The notes under the pieces were generated by a model, which saw only the letters and a program-made list of their open reading frames with translations, was not told where the DNA came from and did not search any database. From NCBI RefSeq assembly GCF_003148475.1, contig NZ_QGGG01000010.1:1-64000 (forward strand): a stretch of DNA of 64,000 bases. The letters run 5' to 3'. A program made the position numbers and the translations under genes. Shown here piece after piece: positions 24,705 through 32,527 of this stretch (position 1 is its first letter; each line of letters starts with the position of its first letter). The DNA is from Pseudaminobacter salicylatoxidans (lineage in GTDB: Bacteria; Pseudomonadota; Alphaproteobacteria; Rhizobiales; Rhizobiaceae).

Positions 24705-24895
24705 CCCACCCTTTCGCTCACGAGCATCTGAACCAGCCCGCGCCTGCGAGTGGGACTCTTGGGACTCATGTGGGGGCTTAGCCTTCGCCGCTGGTTTGAT
24801 CTGCGCTTTGGCCTTTGCCCCGCCTTTTGCAGCCGGTTTGCGCTTTGGCGTTGCCTTTTTTTGTCGCCCGGCTTAGGCGTTACACGGATCACCAC
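24705..24895 (-). other. Possible frameshifted N-terminal extension of the small terminase
   Basis: A GTG at 24895 opens a frame reading VIRVTPKPGDKK into seven A residues (24856-24862). One extra A, or a -1 shift, would join it to a Lys/Ala/Pro-rich run (KKATPKRKPAAKGGAKAKAQ) in the frame of the small terminase. Both segments look coding but lie in different frames. The cause could be transcriptional slippage, ribosomal frameshifting or a sequencing error in the homopolymer. Confidence 0.45.
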
Positions 24896-24949
24896 AGTGG
24901 AAAAGCCTTTGCGCGGGATTGGTTACGACGCACGGGGAAGTATTGCCGG

Positions 24950-25696
24950 TCAGGCTGCATCGGCCTGTTCCTGCCTTTCGGCTTCCAGTTGATCGAGGCG
25001 TTCGAGGGCGAGAGCGGCCATTGTTGAGAGAGCGATACCCGAGTTGACGATGTTCATCTGATGCTTGGTGCGGATGATGGCGTCGAAGAAGTCGTCGAAC
25101 ACCGCATGGGGCGCTACGCTGATGTGCGCATTCCTGGCTCGCTTCTCCAGCTTCTCCATCTCGGCCTCAAAGGCGATGCGCTCTTCGGGAAGGAAAGCGA
25201 ATAGCAACTCGTCATACTTGATGTTGGCAGCGCCGAGGGCAGCAGCCGTCACGCCCTTACCAATGTCGAGGATGCTGTCGTCGAGGCCGGAGAACTTCTT
25301 GGAGTCGATGTCGAGGGAAGCATAGAGGTCCGCCAGCAGCGACTTGTCGTCTTCGCCGTTGATCGAGTTGTGGCTGAGCTGGATGGCGACCTTGCGCTTT
25401 TCAGTGAGTGGCGAGGTGATGACGAGGCAGTCGATCTCAGCCAGGCCGACTTCGATTGCCGCGGCAGTGCGGTGATGCCCGGAAAGTATCTCGAGCGATC
25501 CATCCTTGTTCAGGCAGGCGAGGACCGTGGTGGTGAGGCGGCCATCGGTCCGGATGTTTTCGATCAGCCGCTTGAACATGGCAGGCGGCATGTAGTGCGC
25601 ATTCTTCTCCCGGCGCTTCAGTTTGTTCGGATCGACTTTGCGCGGCTCGATGTCGAGCGCTTTCCAGTCAATTGCCTCGCTTGAAGTGCTTGCCAT
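24950..25696 (-). CDS. ParB-like nuclease-domain protein (late operon)
   Basis: A 248-residue protein with the ParB/sulfiredoxin-like domain: VDPNKLKRREKNAHYMPPAM, then EILSGHHRTAAAIEVGL with the conserved GHHR at residues 73-76, and ITSPLTEKRKVAIQLSHNS. The ATG at 25696 lies inside the 3' end of the modification-enzyme gene (29-bp overlap), so the two are coupled. In phages such ParB-like proteins accompany DNA-modification or terminase genes; a regulatory or DNA-nicking role is possible. Confidence 0.78.
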   Translation of the reverse strand: MASTSSEAIDWKALDIEPRKVDPNKLKRREKNAHYMPPAMFKRLIENIRTDGRLTTTVLACLNKDGSLEILSGHHRTAAAIEVGLAEIDCLVITSPLTEKRKVAIQLSHNSINGEDDKSLLADLYASLDIDSKKFSGLDDSILDIGKGVTAAALGAANIKYDELLFAFLPEERIAFEAEMEKLEKRARNAHISVAPHAVFDDFFDAIIRTKHQMNIVNSGIALSTMAALALERLDQLEAERQEQADAA

Positions 25697-27815
25697 ACCA
25701 CCACCTGAACGCTTCGTCGGGGCTCTCGTCGAGGCGAGCGCCCGTGTAGTTGAGCATGTACCGGCCTGCGGGCTCGTTCTTCTCGACACGCTTGGTCAGA
25801 TCGAAGATGCCGCGGTATTTCATCGAGACCGGATGATCGGAGAAGGCCGTCGTGATCACGTCGTCGTAGCGGTTGATGAAGCGGCGGCCGAGATCGCGGA
25901 GGATTTCCCGGTTGCAGGCGAGCCGGGTCACCAGCTTGGACAAGCGTCCTTCCCGCGAGATTGCGAAATCCGAGAGCAGGTAGATCGATTTCTTCTCGCC
26001 GAACTTCGGAAGGGCGTAGATCAGGCCACCCACGAGCATCCCGTCGACATGAACGATGTAGTTCGCCATGCCGGGTGTGTGGATTATGCCTTTCTTGAGA
26101 TAGACGTTCTTGAGGAACGTCATATGGCGGGCCTCGGCCGGGACGATGCTCACCGTTGAGGCCGGAACGATCTTATCGATGTCCACCGGCGTGTACCGGA
26201 AGGGCGATTCCTTCGGCGTCAGTTGCAGGAACGAAGACTTACCGGTCGAGACGTAGCAGTAGTGAGGCTTGCCGCGCCCGGAGTGAAATTCCATCTCCGG
26301 CTTCAGGTCATCGTAGATCTGGTCTGAAAGGATGCAGAACGGGACGCCCGAGCTGCGAACCTTGTCGATCAGACCGCGCAGGTTCTTCGGATCGAAGATC
26401 TCGTACTTCGGAGCTTCCCAGCGGGTGTTCTCGTTGAGGAACTCGAACATCTTCTCGTAGCCGGAGTTGTGCATCAGGTAGCCTTCCCCGATGTACGTTC
26501 CGCTCGACGTGCTGATGTTCTGGATCGGCTGCGGACCAAGCGGCTCCACATCCACCACGCGGATCTTGTCGCCGCCGCCATTGTTGCGGGTACTCAGAAG
26601 CGAGACGTCAACATCTTTGCGCATCCTGTCGATGAGGCGACCAGGACGGAATGTGCCGAGGGCGCGAAGAATCTCTGGCAACCCGCCATTGATCCAAATC
26701 TGGCGCAACGGCTTGTGGTGCCCTTGCTGAGGCGGACGCTCGCTCCACGATACGTCAAACCCATGTGAACGGAGAATGTGGACGGCGCGATCCGCGACAT
26801 ATCCCGGAGCCTGCGCTATGGCGAGCGTAGCGGAACCATGCCCGTTTCCAACCGGCATCGCCAGCGTACCTTCGCCGTCGAATATCCCCGACAGCCAACC
26901 ATCATCGAACGACGCCGACGGCGTCCACGTCGGGACGCTGCGATAGATGTGGTGGTGTATCAGCCCGTCACGCGTCGGATACTTGCTGGCCCGCACCAAG
27001 TCTTTTGCTTCGACCCAGCCCCTGTCCCCGATGGGCCGAGGACCATCACGCCATGCGAGCCAAGGGTGATCAGCCGTGCAGACTATGCTCTCGCCATTGT
27101 CGAGATTGACCCGCACGCAGTCTTTCACCCCAGGCGATGAGTGCGTGACGGTGGCGTACCGCCAGCGCCGCATGCGATTCCCGGGCTGCGGATATTCGTC
27201 GAAGGTGAAAAGCTCATCTCCCTCACGCAAATCGCCGCAAGGCACCCATCGCATGTCGGCCGTCAGTAGGCGATGCTCGGGCGCGAGGCACTTGAAGAAC
27301 GGAGGAAAACTGAAAATTGCCGCCTTCCGCTCGATCGCCTCGTCCATGTGCTCGATCCAGTCACGCGGCGAATAGCTGGCGATCGGCAGCATGCCGGGAA
27401 GCTTCCGAACCTTCTCCAGTGTTTTGTCGACGTAGCTGTCGAAATTCGCGATCAGGTGGTCTCGATGCTTGACCTTGTAGGCGTTAGGCTTGCCGATGGC
27501 GAAGCGGCCCAGGTTGAAGGCGACTGCGAAGGCAGCGAGGCGCTGGTCCGGCTCCTGATAATCGAACTCGTTGACGAACTCGAGCGCGCCGGTGAACTCC
27601 CAATCAAGCGGCTTGCCCATGACATAGCCGGCGATGGCTGACGAATACAGCGAGACGTCGTTGGAGTGAACCTGCACGCCGGGATGCGTGGCGAGCGTGA
27701 TCTGCTCGAAACGGAAAGTGCCAGAGCAGCAGTTATAGACTGAGCCCCATTTTTCGACGTCCATGACGCGCAGGATTTGCGCGATGCACTCTTTCGGCAC
27801 AACGCCCTGAAACAC
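25668..27815 (-). CDS. Adenine-modification enzyme (MTase-like plus Mom/GNAT-like) interrupted by an intein
   Basis: The 715-residue precursor has three parts. Residues 1-175 look like a DNA methyltransferase: YNCCSGTFRFE (SAM-loop-like), VHSNDVSLYSSAIAGY, then a catalytic-loop-like FSFPPFFK at 168-175. Residues 176-450 are an intein. Residues 451-715 resume as SGYEKMFEFL and contain VDGMLVGGLIYALPKFGEKK and YLLSDFAISREGRLSKLVTR, like a GNAT/Mom-type acyl-transferring domain. Splicing would give a 440-residue enzyme. The start is GTG 27815 behind GAGAG. It is the first gene of the late operon, beside a ParB-like gene, and probably modifies phage DNA against host restriction. The Mom link is inference from pattern. 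Confidence 0.65.
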   Translation of the reverse strand: MFQGVVPKECIAQILRVMDVEKWGSVYNCCSGTFRFEQITLATHPGVQVHSNDVSLYSSAIAGYVMGKPLDWEFTGALEFVNEFDYQEPDQRLAAFAVAFNLGRFAIGKPNAYKVKHRDHLIANFDSYVDKTLEKVRKLPGMLPIASYSPRDWIEHMDEAIERKAAIFSFPPFFKCLAPEHRLLTADMRWVPCGDLREGDELFTFDEYPQPGNRMRRWRYATVTHSSPGVKDCVRVNLDNGESIVCTADHPWLAWRDGPRPIGDRGWVEAKDLVRASKYPTRDGLIHHHIYRSVPTWTPSASFDDGWLSGIFDGEGTLAMPVGNGHGSATLAIAQAPGYVADRAVHILRSHGFDVSWSERPPQQGHHKPLRQIWINGGLPEILRALGTFRPGRLIDRMRKDVDVSLLSTRNNGGGDKIRVVDVEPLGPQPIQNISTSSGTYIGEGYLMHNSGYEKMFEFLNENTRWEAPKYEIFDPKNLRGLIDKVRSSGVPFCILSDQIYDDLKPEMEFHSGRGKPHYCYVSTGKSSFLQLTPKESPFRYTPVDIDKIVPASTVSIVPAEARHMTFLKNVYLKKGIIHTPGMANYIVHVDGMLVGGLIYALPKFGEKKSIYLLSDFAISREGRLSKLVTRLACNREILRDLGRRFINRYDDVITTAFSDHPVSMKYRGIFDLTKRVEKNEPAGRYMLNYTGARLDESPDEAFRWWYGKHFKRGN
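26466..27290 (-). mobile_element. Intein with LAGLIDADG homing endonuclease
   Basis: A 275-residue intein. Block A starts with Cys1 (CLAPEHRLLTADMRWVPCGD). Block B is GESIVCTADHPWLAWRDG with the TxxH motif. Homing-endonuclease block C is DGWLSGIFDGEGTL. The C-terminus is NISTSSGTYIGEGYLMHN, followed by Ser as the first C-extein residue. All splicing residues (Cys1, block B His, terminal His-Asn, Ser+1) are present. It is inserted right after the methyltransferase FPPFFK loop, a typical active-site insertion point. Confidence 0.92.
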
Positions 27816-27869
27816 TGATTTTCTCTCGCTTTTTCACTTGCATCAGGTCAGCAAAAGTATAGGTTCACT

Positions 27870-27907
27870 GTAACCAATTTGGTTACTTATGAGTTCCTAC
27901 CACGGAG
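27870..27907 (+). promoter_or_regulatory. Operator (perfect palindrome) and CCTACCACGGAG leader
   Basis: GTAACCAATTTGGTTAC (27870-27886) is a perfect match to the phage operator consensus. CCTACCACGGAG follows at 27896-27907 and ends 7 nt before ATG 27915. The site lies between the divergent late operon and early rightward operon, so repressor could control both. No well-spaced -35/-10 pair is obvious downstream of it. Confidence 0.8.
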
Positions 27908-27914
27908 ACCTGAA

Positions 27915-28640
27915 ATGACCATCACCACTGACCAGCAGAAGAAAGTTGCAGCTCGCATCAAGGCGCTCATGGCCAAGACCACAGCAGCCGGTGCGACCGA
28001 AGAAGAAGCACTTTCCGCCATGCAGAAGGCGCGCGAACTGATGGACAAGTATGGCCTGACGATGGACGCCATCAAAGCCGACGCCGAGACGATCGCGAAG
28101 CAGGCCATGACGCGCGACGACTTCAAGACCTTCGTCATCAAGGACTATCTCGCGAACAACGTCGCCAGATACTGCGATTGCAAGGTCTGGGTGAACCGGA
28201 AGGAAGCGACCTATACTTTCTTCGGCACCGAACAGGATCGCCAGTTCGCCATCTGGCTCATGGGCAGCCTTGACCTATTCGTTCGCAACCAGACCATTCG
28301 GTTCATGGAAGAACGCGGCCATCGTGGCGGCAAAGGCCCGTGGGCGCTTCAGAAGGGTTTCATGGTCGGATGTCTTGACCGGATCGACCGTCGCCTGCAC
28401 GCCCTCATCCGAGAACGCAACGCGAAGAAGGCCGGAAATGGCCGTTCGCTGGTGGTGGTCAAAATGCAACTGGTCGAGCACGCCTTCAACCAACTCGACA
28501 TGCGCCTTCGCAAAGGTAGCCGCTCTGGCGGAATGAAAGGTGACGGATCGGCCTTTTCTGCCGGTCAGGCGGCAGGCGACCGCGCGAACTTTTCGAGGCC
28601 GGTAAATGGCGGCGCTGGAATGCGTGCCATCGCAAGCTGA
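27915..28640 (+). CDS. DUF2786 domain protein
   Basis: A 241-residue protein whose first 50 residues match DUF2786 (IKALMAKTTAAGATEEEALS, AMQKARELMDKYGLT). A longer domain follows (YCDCKVWVNRKEATYTFFG, EQDRQFAIWLMGSLDLFVRN) that accompanies DUF2786 in phage proteins. It is the first gene of the rightward early region, behind an operator and leader. Its function is unknown. Confidence 0.8.
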   Translation: MTITTDQQKKVAARIKALMAKTTAAGATEEEALSAMQKARELMDKYGLTMDAIKADAETIAKQAMTRDDFKTFVIKDYLANNVARYCDCKVWVNRKEATYTFFGTEQDRQFAIWLMGSLDLFVRNQTIRFMEERGHRGGKGPWALQKGFMVGCLDRIDRRLHALIRERNAKKAGNGRSLVVVKMQLVEHAFNQLDMRLRKGSRSGGMKGDGSAFSAGQAAGDRANFSRPVNGGAGMRAIAS

Positions 28641-28647
28641 ATTACTC

Positions 28648-28684
28648 GGAGAGGAAGGGCGAGCTTGATTGCTTTTTCCTCTCC
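28648..28684 (+). terminator. Terminator-like inverted repeat
   Basis: GGAGAGGAA (28648-28656) pairs with TTCCTCTCC (28676-28684) after the DUF2786 gene. A T-rich run lies on the loop side rather than after the stem, so a rho-independent terminator is only possible, not certain. Confidence 0.4.
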
Positions 28685-28708
28685 TACGGCTGTTTTGTCA
28701 AGCACACT

Positions 28709-28725
28709 GTAACCATTACGGCACC
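28709..28725 (+). promoter_or_regulatory. Operator variant before a small early gene
   Basis: GTAACCATTACGGCACC has one perfect arm (GTAACC) and one arm matching the recurrent variant arm (GGTGCC read in reverse). It lies 18 bp before ATG 28744, with the shortened leader CAACGGAGAGG in between. Confidence 0.6.
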
Positions 28726-28743
28726 TTATCAACGGAGAGGACC

Positions 28744-29022
28744 ATGGCTGATACCACCAAAGCAGAAGAACAGATCGCCAAGGACAAGGAAGCAGTAAAG
28801 GCGATGACTGGCGCGAAAGCCGCTATGGAAGCCACGCTTCGGCGCATCGCGATCCTTGAACAGGCTATTTCTGCCGTTCGCCGCGAATGCCAAATCGCCG
28901 CTAAGACCTACGGTGATGGCGTCCATATTCGGGTCTACAACTACAAGACCAACCAGCACGAGGTCGTCAAGGCGACGGAGTTTTTCGACCGGATCGACAA
29001 CACGATCAAAGCGGTGCTGTGA
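28744..29022 (+). CDS. Hypothetical early protein
   Basis: A 92-residue protein starting MADTTKAEEQIAKDKEAVKA, with an N-terminal coiled-coil helix and a C-terminal part containing TYGDGVHIRVYNYKTNQH. GGAGAGG lies upstream. The next gene starts within its stop codon (TGATG). No family recognised. Confidence 0.65.
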   Translation: MADTTKAEEQIAKDKEAVKAMTGAKAAMEATLRRIAILEQAISAVRRECQIAAKTYGDGVHIRVYNYKTNQHEVVKATEFFDRIDNTIKAVL

Positions 29023-29438
29023 TGGACGCCCGCGCTTTTCACAACGCCATTCGCATCCTGCTCAATCTCGGCCAGCACGACCTTGCTGCCGCTGGTGTAA
29101 TCGACGGCAATTGGGGAACGGCCGATGCATCCGACCGCGACCAGGTGGAAGCGTTCATAGACAACCCGGTGCGTGAAACGCTGCGGATGCCGGATGCGAA
29201 TTATGAGCGGCTGTTCGCATTGATCGAGAGCCGGCAGAAAGCGCCCGAGCCGACCAAAGACCTTGTCGCTGCACTCATTGCGGCCAAGCAGGAAATGTGG
29301 CTGGCAGCACGTCACCAGTGGACCATGGCCGATTTCAAGAATTGGGCGGTGATCCAGCAAATCGACGCGGCGCTTGAAAAGGCGGACGGCAAGCCTCGCA
29401 CCGCCGAGGCCATTGCGAAAGCGGAGGCTACGTCATGA
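29022..29438 (+). CDS. Hypothetical early protein
   Basis: A 138-residue helical protein starting MDARAFHNAIRILLNLGQHD. Its central segment KDLVAALIAAKQEMWLAAR leads to a C-terminal helix. It overlaps both neighbours (ATG in the previous stop, next start in its stop). No family recognised. Confidence 0.6.
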   Translation: MDARAFHNAIRILLNLGQHDLAAAGVIDGNWGTADASDRDQVEAFIDNPVRETLRMPDANYERLFALIESRQKAPEPTKDLVAALIAAKQEMWLAARHQWTMADFKNWAVIQQIDAALEKADGKPRTAEAIAKAEATS

Positions 29439-29803
29439 CCCCGAAGGAGTTCCGCGCCGAACTGACGAAGATCATGCCCGGCTATTCGTGGACGGTCCAT
29501 AAGTCATCGACCGACGACTACATGGAAGCGACCGGGACGCAGAGTTCCGGGTTCAATCGCCTCTCCACATTGGTCGTAGTGCGCCGGGACAACTACGCCG
29601 GCAAGGGCAATGATCGTCCTTGGTACACAGTCAAGAGCGCTGGTTTCGGCCTGCGCGCCCCTTTCCTCGGGGCATATGAGGACGGAACACTCGCGCGAGC
29701 ACTGCGCGGCCTCCAAAAGCACTACGAGCACATGGCGGGAACCTACGCTGGCCATGCCCGCGCGCTGCAATCCGCCAGACAGCCGAAGAAGGAGCCAGCG
29801 TGA
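29435..29803 (+). CDS. Hypothetical early protein
   Basis: A 122-residue protein starting MTPKEFRAELTKIMPGYSWT. Its beta-rich middle (TLVVVRRDNYAGKGNDRPWY) is followed by a helical C-terminus. Start and stop overlap neighbouring genes. A MTPKEF(R)xEL start is common in small rhizobial phage proteins, but no function is known. Confidence 0.6.
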   Translation: MTPKEFRAELTKIMPGYSWTVHKSSTDDYMEATGTQSSGFNRLSTLVVVRRDNYAGKGNDRPWYTVKSAGFGLRAPFLGAYEDGTLARALRGLQKHYEHMAGTYAGHARALQSARQPKKEPA

Positions 29804-30000
29804 TGGCCCGCTACTTGATCGAATGGACCATCGACTACGAGGGCGACGGCGGTCCGGAGGAAGCCGCTCGCTGGGCATGGGAAGTCATGCACCGGCCGCA
29901 CTCCATCGCCAATTGCTTCACCATCATCGACGAGCAGGGCGAGCAGACGAAGATCGACCTGCAGGAGATCGACGAGACCGCGGCATGCGCTGGCCAATGA
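29803..30000 (+). CDS. Hypothetical early protein
   Basis: A 65-residue acidic protein starting MARYLIEWTIDYEGDGGPEE, possibly a ferredoxin-like small fold (strand, helix with EAARWAWEV, strand with CFTIIDEQG). The ATG lies in the stop of the previous gene. No family recognised. Confidence 0.55.
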   Translation: MARYLIEWTIDYEGDGGPEEAARWAWEVMHRPHSIANCFTIIDEQGEQTKIDLQEIDETAACAGQ

Positions 30001-30086
30001 TCTGTCTATGGGCATGGGCGGCATATCTGGCGCTCACAGGCGACGTGCTCTCAGCCTTCCTTAGAGGGCTGGGCGTGCTTCCATAA
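29985..30086 (+). CDS. Putative 33-residue membrane peptide
   Basis: ATG 29985 opens MRWPMICLWAWAAYLALTGD, a single hydrophobic helix with a charged tail and a stop at 30086. It overlaps the end of the preceding gene. No good Shine-Dalgarno is visible, so support is weak. Small membrane peptides of this kind are common in early phage regions. Confidence 0.3.
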   Translation: MRWPMICLWAWAAYLALTGDVLSAFLRGLGVLP

Positions 30087-30102
30087 CCTCCCTTTCCTTC
30101 CA

Positions 30103-30114
30103 CCTACCACGGAG
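30103..30114 (+). promoter_or_regulatory. CCTACCACGGAG start-associated leader
   Basis: This exact copy ends 7 nt before ATG 30122 and provides its GGAG Shine-Dalgarno. No operator is visible nearby. Confidence 0.7.
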
Positions 30115-30121
30115 ACAGTCG

Positions 30122-30394
30122 ATGTCCACGACCACCACGGAAGCCCCGAAGACCTATCGGCTTTCATCCTCTCCCTTTCTGAATGCGCCCGGTCTGATCG
30201 CCTGGGCGAAGAATGGGTATAAATTCGAGCGCGACCGGAAGAACATGATTGATGTCGTATGCGGCACATGGGGCGGTCTCCCGCGAGATGCCGTTGAAGC
30301 CCTGCTCACCGGCAGCATCCAACAGGATCTGGACGGCGATACGGTAGTTTTCACGTTCTCGCCGCCGGTCGGCGCATGCGCCAAGGATTCCTGA
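30122..30394 (+). CDS. Hypothetical early protein
   Basis: A 90-residue protein starting MSTTTTEAPKTYRLSSSPFL, with FTFSPPVGACAKDS at the C-terminus. It is preceded by a leader copy. No family recognised. Confidence 0.6.
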   Translation: MSTTTTEAPKTYRLSSSPFLNAPGLIAWAKNGYKFERDRKNMIDVVCGTWGGLPRDAVEALLTGSIQQDLDGDTVVFTFSPPVGACAKDS

Positions 30395-30396
30395 CC

Positions 30397-30594
30397 ATGG
30401 CCATCTTCGAGATCACCCGCACCACATTTCACGTCGAGCGATTCACGATCCAGGCGGTCGATCCCGCCGACGCGTTGAAACGTTTCGAACGAGGCGAAGC
30501 AGTCAATCGTCTTGGCAATCAAACGCAGACCGAAGTTATGGCCTTCGAGTGGCCAGCGGTCAGAACTGCGCGAGGTTCCAATGGCCATCGGTAG
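30397..30594 (+). CDS. Hypothetical early protein
   Basis: A 65-residue protein starting MAIFEITRTTFHVERFTIQA, with a predicted beta-beta-alpha fold (VDPADALKRFERGEAVN helix). It overlaps the 5' end of the methyltransferase gene. No family recognised. Confidence 0.55.
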   Translation: MAIFEITRTTFHVERFTIQAVDPADALKRFERGEAVNRLGNQTQTEVMAFEWPAVRTARGSNGHR

Positions 30595-31315
30595 CCATCA
30601 TAGCGCGCGGGCCGGCACGGAAACGTGGCTGACACCGCCACACGTACTGGATGCCCTCGGCGGTGCGGACAGCTTCGACCTCGATCCTTGCGCTGCGCTC
30701 AACCAACCATGGCCGACCGCCAGGCAGCATTACACCGTCGAGGAAAACGGGCTGATCCGTCCTTGGCGCGGTCGCGTCTGGATGAACCCGCCGTATTCGA
30801 ATAGCGTCATCGGGCGCTGGATGGGCCGTATGGCAGAGCATGGGCAAGGAATAGCTCTGATCTTCGCCCGCACCGAAACGCAGGTTTTCCACGAGACGGT
30901 GTGGCGCGGCGCCGACGCCCTGCTATTTCTCGAAGGTCGGCTTCATTTCCACGATGCTGCTGGCGTTCGAGCCAACGCCAATGCTGGCGCACCCTCGGTC
31001 TTCTGTGCCTACGGTGCGGCCGATGCCGATGTTCTCGCATCCTGTGACCTGCCGGGCGCCTTCGTGCCGCTGCGCCTCCGCTCGCTGATCTTCGGCTTCG
31101 CCTCGGTTGGCTCATGGGTCGATGAGGTTGCGAAAGTCATCGAGAAAGCTGGCGAGGCGGTCCACCTCGACACGCTCTACCGGGCGCTGGCCGACAGCCC
31201 GAAGGCACAACGGAATCGTCACTGGCGCGAGAAGGTCCGCCAATCCCTCCAGCGCGGCCCGTTCGAGCCCTTGGGCGATGGCGTGTGGCAGATGGCGCAA
31301 GGGAGGCTGCTTTGA
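30581..31315 (+). CDS. Phage N6-adenine DNA methyltransferase (Dam-like)
   Basis: A 244-residue protein. TPPHVLDALGGADSFDLDPC gives the phage Dam substrate and SAM pattern, and WMNPPYSN holds the catalytic NPPY at residues 69-72. The C-terminal half has IALIFARTETQVFHETVW and a helical extension. It should methylate adenine in DNA, protecting the phage or changing regulation. ATG 30581 overlaps the preceding gene. Confidence 0.88.
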   Translation: MAIGSHHSARAGTETWLTPPHVLDALGGADSFDLDPCAALNQPWPTARQHYTVEENGLIRPWRGRVWMNPPYSNSVIGRWMGRMAEHGQGIALIFARTETQVFHETVWRGADALLFLEGRLHFHDAAGVRANANAGAPSVFCAYGAADADVLASCDLPGAFVPLRLRSLIFGFASVGSWVDEVAKVIEKAGEAVHLDTLYRALADSPKAQRNRHWREKVRQSLQRGPFEPLGDGVWQMAQGRLL

Positions 31316-31593
31316 GCGCTTCCACTGCCACGGCGCAACTGGACCTGTTCGGCCCGGCACCTGTCGTCAGCCGGTGGCCGGGAGACGGCCCGCATTTGTC
31401 GACCGTTTGGCGGGACGACGGCGCGACGACAATTCGGCGTTTCTACGATGGTGAGGGCTGGTGCCAGATGCTGTGCGCCCCCTGCAGGCATTGCGGCGTC
31501 TGGCATCCGCTCGATTTTGAATGGGGAGGGAGCGGACGCCATTGCGCCAAGGCATTCCGCTGCCCTCACGGTGAAGGATGGATGGAGGCATGA
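31312..31593 (+). CDS. Small zinc-ribbon-like protein (TTG start)
   Basis: A 93-residue protein starting at TTG 31312, which overlaps the methyltransferase stop. AGGGAGG lies 5 nt upstream. The C-terminal part has WCQMLCAPCRHCGVWHPLD and RHCAKAFRCPH, which would bind zinc. Function unknown. Confidence 0.6.
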   Translation: MSASTATAQLDLFGPAPVVSRWPGDGPHLSTVWRDDGATTIRRFYDGEGWCQMLCAPCRHCGVWHPLDFEWGGSGRHCAKAFRCPHGEGWMEA

Positions 31594-31594
31594 C

Positions 31595-32443
31595 ATGGCG
31601 AAGAAAGCTACCAAGAAGCAGCCTTGGCAGATCGAAGCGGAAGAACACCGGCGGGAGATCGAGGAAAACGTCGCCATGCTCCGCGATGGCAGCAACGAAT
31701 ATCTCGTCCAGATCGCCAGTGAAGCCCTCGAACAATACCACCACGCGATGATGCGCGGCGACAAGGCTGGGCGGCGACCATACGATCTCGTAATCGAGGC
31801 CTGCATCGACGTGCTCTACCGCATCACCGAGCATGGCCGCAGCGAAGAGCACGAGAATGGCGGACGTCTTTGGCCCCCGCGCAGCCGGTCGCGGTTCGAT
31901 TGCTGGATTTCGGCATCGCAATGGCTTGGCGAACAGCTTGCCGCCATTCCCGGAGAAGTCCCGATGCACGGCCAGCCGGGGCGCTTTGTGTTGACGGTTC
32001 ACGGATGCCGGACCGATGTGCGTTACCCCGGCCTGTTCGGCGGTCCCGGCCTCGACGGCAGGGTTATCGACCTCGACCGACCGTTTTTCAGTGAAACAGG
32101 GTATCGATCGTTCATGATCGGCGGTATCGCACATGAGCGCTATTTCACCGACGAGGGGGAGATGGAGGTTGATGAACTCTGCCGCATCGTCATGGAAAGC
32201 AGCCTGCTTTCCGACGGCAATGGGAAGCGCCTTGCCGAGCCGAAGCTGCATAAGCCGCCGTTCGGCCTGACCTTCCATCAAGGCAAGGAAACACATCGGC
32301 CATCACCGCAGGAAATGATCGATTCCCGCAAGGGCGATCCGGCTTGGGGAAAGCGCGGGTTTCTCGCGAATTTGCCACGCCTCACACCTTCTGGTGTTGC
32401 AGTTCGCATGGAGAAATCAGGTCAATTTGCGATGGCCTTTTAA
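31595..32443 (+). CDS. Hypothetical early protein, 282 residues
   Basis: Starts MAKKATKKQPWQIEAEEHRR with an N-terminal coiled-coil helix, a central WISASQWLGEQLAAIPGE, and a long C-terminal region including HERYFTDEGEMEVDEL and LTFHQGKETHRPSPQEM. It is the largest unknown of the early region. ATG 31595 is 1 bp after the preceding stop. No family recognised. Confidence 0.6.
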   Translation: MAKKATKKQPWQIEAEEHRREIEENVAMLRDGSNEYLVQIASEALEQYHHAMMRGDKAGRRPYDLVIEACIDVLYRITEHGRSEEHENGGRLWPPRSRSRFDCWISASQWLGEQLAAIPGEVPMHGQPGRFVLTVHGCRTDVRYPGLFGGPGLDGRVIDLDRPFFSETGYRSFMIGGIAHERYFTDEGEMEVDELCRIVMESSLLSDGNGKRLAEPKLHKPPFGLTFHQGKETHRPSPQEMIDSRKGDPAWGKRGFLANLPRLTPSGVAVRMEKSGQFAMAF

Positions 32444-32453
32444 GCTATTATCC

Positions 32454-32520
32454 TTGTAACCGATATGGTTACCTGCTAAGTTATTGTGGTTACAACGTAT
32501 TTCCGAATCCTACCACGGAG
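32454..32520 (+). promoter_or_regulatory. Early promoter with operator, second half-site and leader
   Basis: TTGTAA (32454-32459), 17-bp spacer and TAAGTT (32477-32482). The operator GTAACCGATATGGTTAC (32456-32472) covers the -35 and spacer, and a GTGGTTAC half-site follows. CCTACCACGGAG is at 32509-32520. Repression by occlusion is expected. Confidence 0.8.
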
Positions 32521-32527
32521 CAGACCA

